A DNA stretch of 64,000 nucleotides from Chaunax sp. Z400 (Eukaryota; Chordata; Actinopteri; Lophiiformes; Chaunacidae), in the NCBI GenBank assembly GCA_037577475.1, contig CM075192.1, forward strand, positions 5,331,408 to 5,395,407, written 5' to 3'. A program made the translations under genes and the position numbers. Positions 57,430 through 64,000 of this stretch are shown here, in pieces. The notes beneath the pieces were generated by a model. It was not told the DNA's origin. It made no database searches and saw nothing but the letters and a program-made list of their open reading frames with translations. How positions within the stretch are numbered: the first letter of the stretch is position 1; each line of letters begins with the position of its first letter.

Positions 57430-57848
57430 ATAAAAGTGACGGTCGCTAAAGTAGCTTCACTGTTTGAGTGTGGCGGCCATTGATTTGTGCTGTGCATGTA
57501 CTCTGTGTGACCAATCAGTGGTCTGAAACGTGTCACATTACCTTTTATTGGTGTATGAAAGTTGTACATGTATGTATATGTATGTATGTATGTATTGTAT
57601 TATGTCAATTTAATTGTTGTGGCTGTTTCAGCTCTGCTCTCTTGGCCAGGTCACTGTTGGAAAAGACATTTTTCTCAACGAGGATTTTTTTTACCTGGTA
57701 AAATAAAGGGTATAATAGTATCTGCTCGGCTCGCTTGGAACCGCAGCACAGCAGGTACTAAAAAAGTAGTACCAGGTACTTTTTACCTAATGGAAATGCA
57801 AAAAAAGCGAGGCGAGTCGAGCTGGGATGCAGTGGAAAAGGGGCTTTA
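57430..57848 (-). mobile_element. MITE-like element, copy 2, interrupted
   Basis: On the minus strand it runs 'taaagccccttttccactgc', 'tcgactcgcctcgc', 'gcatttccattaggtaaaaagtacc', 'ggtactacttttttagtacc', 'ttccaagcgagccgagc', then after a break 'gacacgtttcagaccactgattggtc' and 'aatggccgccacactcaaacagtgaagc'. The matching order with copy 1 (26199-26666) is clear. The left portion beyond 57430 does not align to the far end of copy 1, so that end is lost. A retroposon fragment sits inside (57541-57722). Confidence 0.78.
57541..57722 (+). mobile_element. LINE/SINE 3' tail nested in MITE copy 2
   Basis: Carries a TATG simple run (57570-57593). This is followed by 'ctcttggccaggtcactgttgg', 'gacatttttctcaacgagg' and 'acctggtaaaataaaggg', the well-known fish retroposon tail with AATAAA. 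It separates two parts of the MITE that are contiguous in copy 1. Confidence 0.7.
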
Positions 57849-59687
57849 GATTCCAGATCCCAGAATGCATCAGCAGCGCGACAAAGTCAACAAACATGTG
57901 GAGTGCTTTTCACATTATTTTCTGTGGCAATCCAAAGTTAAAGGAGTATTTATTCAAGAAGGCTACAAATGTTAACAGCATGAGTTACATTTATTTTAAG
58001 TTCAATTCCCCTAAAATTCAAAGATTTTATAGATTTCACATGCCTTTTTGCACAAAACACTGAAAAACTATGTATGAACCAAAAACAATGCAAAGACAAA
58101 AATTTGGTCAAGCTGATATATGTATTAGATATGCTGCCAGTCAGCTAATCAGAAAGTAGGTCAAGAAAATAAGATAAATGATGAAGGGATGGACTGGACC
58201 TTTCTGTTTCTGGGGTGTGGTCAATGTTGTTCCACATCTGAGGGAGTAACTGTCCTAAATCCAAGTCTGTAGAAGGAGCGAGGCGGCAGGTCAGGACAGG
58301 GTTGGGATGTTTTGATGATGTATTATGTGTGCGACCCACACAGATTGAAAAGCAGCTAGTAGCAGTTAGCAGCTAACTCTGAAAAGAAAAAGAACGAAGT
58401 CAATCGGAATATTTCTGCAAATTGTGGAGACAAGGTGAAAGGAGCTCCTGACTCTCTGCAGAGGACGAGATCAACAGACATGATGTTTACAAGAGCTGCT
58501 TGATGTTTAGTTAAAACCTTAAAACATTAAAACTTTACACATGATGCACATCAAGGAGAATGACAGAATGACAGATGAACAGCACACATGTCAACATGTG
58601 AGCAGTGTAGTGCCATCCCAAAATCTGAACCGTCTTCCTGAAAAGTGCTACATGGCTCAATTCATACATAATGAATAAAAGCTTTTGTTGGGTTGTTCAA
58701 CCAAAATAAGAATTAAAATAGGAATGCTCATTTTAAATGGGGTCTTTTCAGTGTATTAAGTCTACAGCACAGTAAAACAACCATAGTTTCTCTGCCAGAG
58801 ACAGGTCAGCCTGATCAGAGACCATCATATTAGCCTAAAGAAGGGAAGGCCCTTCATCATGGTTGTCTTCCCCTCAGAAAATCATGTCCTCACTTTAGCT
58901 GAAAATGTAAATTAAAAGAGGGAAAATACAGCATGTTTATAAAATAACGAGTAATGGTATTTATTTGCTTTAAACCTTCATGTACCAATTTACAGAGGTG
59001 TTAACAGAGGAACAGTTTTTATTTGAACTTGTTAGAAATAATCACAACCATAAAAAGAGTCTTTGTGACATCAGTTGTCATTACAGACAATAAGGTTTTA
59101 TGTTTTAAAGCAGTTTTCTTATTACAGTGAAGTAGAACATAGAAATTTGCCATAATATATATAATATAAACATCTACAAACATTAACATACAATATTTAT
59201 AAATTCGTGTTGTTTACACTGATGAGGTTTTCCTTGAATTGTGCCCTTTCATCAGAGATCATGAGTGTGTTACCATGCACACACACATGAAGTGACAATG
59301 TGCAGGTTTGGCTGTTAGATGTGATGAGGATTGATAAGGAGACTCAGCTGAACACCTCAGAGACTAAAGAGCCTGCGAGAGAGATGGAGCTTAATTGATG
59401 ATCAAACACCCACCAGGTGTAAATGGCTGTTTTCACTTCATCTGTGTCTGTGTGAATGAGTTTCTCCACATGCACCTTTTGTACTTGTGCACTCGACGTG
59501 TCTCAAAGTGAGTGTCGGCACACGTGACAGTCTGTATGAGTGCACTTGCAGTATTTCCATAGAGGCCGGACAAGAGATTTCAAAGACCTGGAGACTTCCC
59601 ATTCAGCCCCGAGTCTTTCATATTGACCTCAGGGTGACGGGAGGACAGGGAAACGCACACTCTGTACATCAAGATGAAAGCAGGGAC
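57849..59687. other. Intergenic stretch, no gene seen
   Basis: AT-rich. The segment 59300-59660 is more complex (gatgaggattgataaggagactcagctg; aattgatgatcaaacacccaccagg) and could be regulatory. No gene is supported. Confidence 0.45.
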
Positions 59688-59688
59688 A

Positions 59689-59689
<1 letters not shown>

Positions 59690-59760
<71 letters not shown>
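59690..59760. repeat. (CA)35 microsatellite
   Basis: Uninterrupted CA. The 126-codon frame across it is an artefact. Confidence 0.97.
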
Positions 59761-59762
<2 letters not shown>

Positions 59763-59869
59763 GGTGAGCAATCACCTTCCACAATGAGCTCTCTAAACTG
59801 TTGTAAAATTCAAATCCACCCTCAGCAAACACTTCTACACACAAACACCTCTTTCATTCAACGGTGAGG

Positions 59870-60480
59870 CCTGGAGATTATTCTCTGTACATCAGTTAAT
59901 AGCAGAAAATGACACCATAAGAGCACGTGATAGAAAAGAGGGAAATATAATAGAGCCATAATGAAAATGCAACGCTCCAAAAGCTGACTCACAATGCGAT
60001 AACAGACCACAGAGTCCTGCTGGTTTTGATATTAGCTTCTTGCAGGCAGGTGTGGGCTTGTCCGTCAAAATAATTGGTGACATCCATGAGATGGAAGATA
60101 TCACACTGAATTTTCATGTCGTACAAGCCTGGTCTCAATCCCAGGGCGTCAAATACACGCGGCTTTCAGCACATCCAGATGGAGGCGGGGTTCAGTGTGC
60201 CTCGAATAGACACACATCATCAGTGTGAGATGATCAGAGCAGCTACACAAGGCAACATGCTTTACAAAGAGAGAAAACGGGGTGGAGGGCGGGGCTGACT
60301 GGCTGGTCTCGGTAGATCGATTAATCAGACTGGCCTATTAACTCCATATTAGCAGACCTTGCTCCAGTCGCGGCATTAGTCTTCACCAGTTAACTTCACA
60401 AATGGAATACTGAGTTTAAGGGAGAGCGATGAGTAAAACACCCCCAGCTAGATTTTAGTTAACTGAGTGCCGAATTTATT
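59870..60480. promoter_or_regulatory. Candidate conserved noncoding block
   Basis: Complex and repeat-free. Landmarks: 'aatataatagagccataatgaaaatgc', 'ttttgatattagcttcttgc', 'caaaataattggtgacatccatgagatgg', 'gaattttcatgtcgtacaagcc', 'gatcgattaatcagactggcc', 'ccatattagcagacc'. TAAT, CCATA and GATTAATC cores are frequent. Four short frames conflict between strands. Enhancer-like texture only. Confidence 0.48.
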
Positions 60481-60667
60481 TATTGGTTATTTTGAACATT
60501 TTGAGTTTAGTGTTCATGATACATATGTGCTGTAGTTATACAAGTTATTGCTTTGATTCACATCTTCAGTCTGAACAGTTGTCCAGTTTCCAATAAAGGT
60601 GTTGCAGGTGGTGATGTCGGCTTTGTGCCACTCCTAAGTGTTACTATGATGTCAGTCCAGCTTTATG

Positions 60668-60744
<77 letters not shown>

Positions 60745-60781
60745 CACACACACATGCACACACACACACACACACACACAG
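60668..60781. repeat. (CA)n microsatellite with two TG interruptions
   Basis: About 114 bases of CA, with ATGCAC steps near 60742 and 60754. Confidence 0.97.
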
Positions 60782-62439
60782 CTCTGTATACATCCATGAC
60801 ACACACAGAGCAGAGGAGTAAGACAGAGATCGGTGATTGCGAGGTGATGCAGACGCTTCAGCTACACACAACCATGTTAGGACATAAACTGTAATACTTT
60901 TGGAAATATATCCACGTATAAAGTGCAGATTCGCATATCATATAATTGTAGAAAGACTACTGGCTTTGCTGGAGGTATGCACTCTCCTGCTATCATTCTG
61001 GAGAAAGATCCCAGGTCATCAAATACAAAGACTTTGTGGCTGACCAGCCTGATGCATTGACCTGGGAATCAGACTAAACTACCTTTGTTTTTACTACTGT
61101 ACCTTTGAAAAGCTGTGTTCACAAACAGCAACCATCTTGTTGGCTGCCAGTTTAATTTGGGACAGGAGGGTTAATAGAAAGACTTGATGTGAATAATGTC
61201 TGCTGCTTTGATTTAGTATATGGTTCTATTATCTTCAGTGTGTGGGTCGACATGTCAGGTGTGAATAACTTTAATATTATGGTGTTTGGAGTCACAATCA
61301 GTCATGTGTTGATATCTGTTGTGGGAGAAAATAAAGGTAGGATCAGACCTTGATCTAAATGTGTTACTTTTCTTTTTTGGATATACTATGGGCTCGCCCT
61401 CACTTTTATACGCCCACATGATCTACACCTTCATTATCCTTTACCTCTATTGTTGATGTTCCACTCAAAGCATTCAAATTCAAAATTCAAATTTTGTTTG
61501 GATTCCAAGCTTACATCATCAGCTGTTGGTTCCAACAGGAAGTGTTCCACGTTTTAGTTAATTCATTCATAATGTGTTTATTTAAACATGCTAATACATA
61601 TTTTGCATTGTAATATCCTAGGAAATTACATAGCCCACTTACACACTGGGACAGTACACACCTAACATTCTCATTATTGTTTCCTATTATATGTTATTTC
61701 TGTTAGCCTTTTCATTGCAGCCTCTGGATTATGTCACCCTGCTAGTCTTTTGTCGTCATAGTGTTGCAGATGTGTCACTGAAAGGTGCAGCAGGTTATTC
61801 GGAGGAATGATAGCTGATTGTTGCATCTCGTTGGCAGGTTGTCAAATACTGATGCTACAGTTCGTTGTTTAGTTGGTTAGGTCTCTTTCAAAGTTGTCAA
61901 ATTCTTTGGTCCATTTAAGTTACGTAAAAGTTATTAAATGACCTCAGAATGAGACTTTTAACATCTTTGTCAAGATTCGCCTACTTCACCTTCGGCTACA
62001 GCACTTTCAAGTTTTTGCAAGTTGATTTTCGATGTGCTGAAATGAAAGGACATAATATCTGCTAGCTTTACTTGTTGTAAATCTGCTAAGAAAAACACTA
62101 GTAAGTGTAACTCTGTGAGGTTTCCCAGAGAAAGCAGAATGTTTAATGCAGTCAGTATTTAGTATTGATACCTTCACAAGCAGCAACTCTCCTGCATGGA
62201 TATTTGAGCAGAGAAAGGAAAAGCAATGCCTCACACATCAAACCAAAGCCTCAATGTTCTCCTGTCTAATACTCGGCGCCTCACACCCAGAACATGATCA
62301 AAGTGCTATTTTCTAAATGCAAGCTTTTTAACTTCAACAGTCTTAGAAGGGATGAGGCAGATCATACTAAGATGATGAGAGAGAGTGAGATTGTGTGTGT
62401 GTTTGATGAGGACTACATCTTCCTTGTTTTTTTCTTCTT
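60782..62439. other. Intergenic stretch, no gene seen
   Basis: AT-rich ordinary DNA. The segment 61470-61500 has a small 'attcaaaattcaaattt' duplication. No domain-bearing frame. Confidence 0.5.
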
Positions 62440-62810
62440 CTCTCTAACTCTCACACTGGGCCTGCAGATAGGTCAGCTCCATTACCAATCTGCCGGCCCA
62501 CAAATATTTAAAACAAATTGAATCGCACACCCAATACCCATCACAATTACGCCAGGCACAATAACTAAATTAGCAATTCAACACAATAATTGGAAATGCG
62601 GCTTGCCTGGACCCGCAGGCCTCCCTGGAGGGCCGTCTGATCTGTGGAGGCACGTCAAGCCCACTAATTCCACAGCTAATTACTGATGCACAGTGGAATG
62701 AAGTTGTTTGTCTCCCAAATACCATTTTCAGTTCACGGCAAGGAACACAGGACCGTGCTGAGATGGATAAAAACAACAAAGCGGCGAGACACAAGCGTGT
62801 GGTCATGCTT
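62440..62810. promoter_or_regulatory. Strong candidate conserved noncoding element
   Basis: Repeat-free block with 'ccaatctgccggcccacaaatatttaaaac', 'cacaattacgccaggcacaataac', 'aaattagcaattcaacacaataattgg', 'ccgcaggcctccctggagggccg', 'ccactaattccacagctaattactgatgcacag'. It combines many TAAT/ATTA cores with GC-rich islands, the signature of homeodomain-rich developmental enhancers. Short conflicting frames occur on both strands. Deep conservation is inferred, not tested. Confidence 0.55.
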
Positions 62811-64000
62811 CTTTTTTGTTCTTGTTGTCTCGTTCATTTGTTGTTCATTTGTCTGTGTGTGTGTGTTTCACTTTATTTCCTGATGATGAACATCAGGTGT
62901 TAACAGACCTGATGAAGTTGTGATGGAAGTCAGGCTATTAGAAGTGTCTTCAGTATTTAAGAACTGATCAAGTGAAACGGAATGGAAAAAGTCACAGTTG
63001 GCTGTTTTGTGTCTGCCTGCGTTTTATTTTGGAGTCTAGACATTCCCTGTCAGAGGCAGCCTGGCGTTCTGCACGTAAATAATACTTTTATTTTGTAGTA
63101 TTCTCATATGTGTCTGTCATTAAACATTTAAAACCTTTTACTTTCTTTCCCTTTAGGTACAGGTTTATTACATTGTCTCTATATGTCATGGTTCTGTTCA
63201 GAATAAGTCAAATTTGCTCATAAATGCTGTCAGTTGTTGGTTCTGCACACTTTTGTGCATGTGTTCATGTGTGGTTTTTTTGACTTGTATTTTCTGTAAA
63301 CTGACCCTGTAAACATGTTTGTGGTGTTGGGGTTATGGTTCTGTGCTCAGCTGCAGGTGAGACAGGGTGTAGCTGCAGCTCAGGTAATCAGGGTAGTGAG
63401 ACAGTGATGTGATGATGATGACAGGTGTTTTGTGTTTGGACTGATGGCTCTCTCTGAATGCAGTAGCATGCTGGACCTGAGAAAAAGGCTGCAGACAGAG
63501 TGCTGCATTGTGCCTGAGACAAGCAGCTGAAAAGCTGTGAATTTAAGTTGAGTTTAGCATTTTGTGTTAATAAAGCCTGTTACCAAATGCCATCATCTGT
63601 GCGTCACTGAGAGAACCCACACTGTGGTAGAGTCTACTGCTACAATGTTCTCATCCCAGCTCATCACATACTGATGCTTTGTCACATCCAGATACACCTG
63701 ATACCCTTTGGTGTCTGTGGATGATGCACAAAGAACTTCCTGCCACAAAGCCTTTCTTATGCGTACTTCATGTGAAATGACTACATCATTAGGTCTAGGA
63801 AAAGATGAGTAATGTGTGTTAGCTGTAACACAGGACACACACTCTGGTGTCCTGTTGTGTGACCCATGAGAAATGAAACATCACCTTGTGCAGGATTTGG
63901 ATGTGCTTCCATTGGAGGAATATTAAAGCCAGAAGTTTCTAAAACAAAGACCTTATTTTCAATGTTTTCAAAAACATTCATTTAATGAATAAGTTATTCA
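62811..64000. other. Intergenic stretch with repeat-like fragments
   Basis: The segment 63300-63600 ('ctcagctgcaggtgagacagg' to 'gttaataaagcctgttacc') has an LTR-like look, with a TAATAAA signal, but its ends are unclear. The segment 63900-63935 carries 'gcttccattggaggaatattaaagcc', a short relative of the repeat at 39640-39770. No gene. Confidence 0.4.

Overview
The window looks like vertebrate nuclear DNA, most probably from a percomorph-type teleost fish. The supporting signs are very dense CA/GT microsatellites and interspersed repeats of kinds I recognise from fish: Tc1 and pogo relics, RTE-like and L2-like LINE tails, tRNA-derived SINEs, gypsy-type solo LTRs, and 'chromo-colour' MITEs. 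No open reading frame is longer than about 170 codons, and every long frame runs through a simple repeat. There are no bacterial-style operons. I find no intact protein-coding gene, no confident host exon, no functional tRNA or rRNA gene and no CRISPR array. Repeat family names come from recognition of consensus features, not from a database search.

Layout. 1-9 kb: AT-rich intergenic DNA with an RTE-like tail, a 603-bp solo LTR (4948-5550) and a SINE. 9-16 kb: pyrimidine tracts, an L2-like tail and a decayed Tc1 transposase (about 12600-13232). 16-24 kb: a GC-rich island-like stretch (16140-16580), several large dinucleotide and AAT arrays, a 10-bp tandem of CAGGTG E-boxes (20121-20176) and a small 20-bp-class tandem repeat. 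24-33 kb: RTE and MITE copies, candidate conserved noncoding blocks near 27.1-27.5 and 29.9-30.7 kb, and a broken MADF-domain gene (about 32308-32645) that still shows an intron-like gap. 33-48 kb: LINE tails, a long ATCC array, a MITE with clear inverted ends (38685-39304), a pogo/Tigger 5' end cut off by a GATA/GATG array (42879-43336), a 409-bp solo LTR with a 4-bp target duplication (45731-46139) and a LINE reverse-transcriptase relic. 48.6-50.2 kb: a 1.58-kb minisatellite of about 45 copies of a 35-bp unit. 50-64 kb: more repeats, a MITE interrupted by a retroposon tail, and several strong candidate conserved noncoding elements (53.2-53.6, 56.0-56.7, 59.9-60.4, 62.4-62.8 kb).

Interpretation. 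The likeliest reading is an intergenic region, or a very large intron, beside a developmental regulatory gene: complex, homeodomain-site-rich, repeat-poor islands alternate with transposon debris. The target gene cannot be named from this window. I did not find a convincing new biological system. The most distinctive objects are the 35-bp minisatellite with its alternating 70-bp higher-order pattern, the helically spaced E-box tandem, the MADF relic and the nested MITE.
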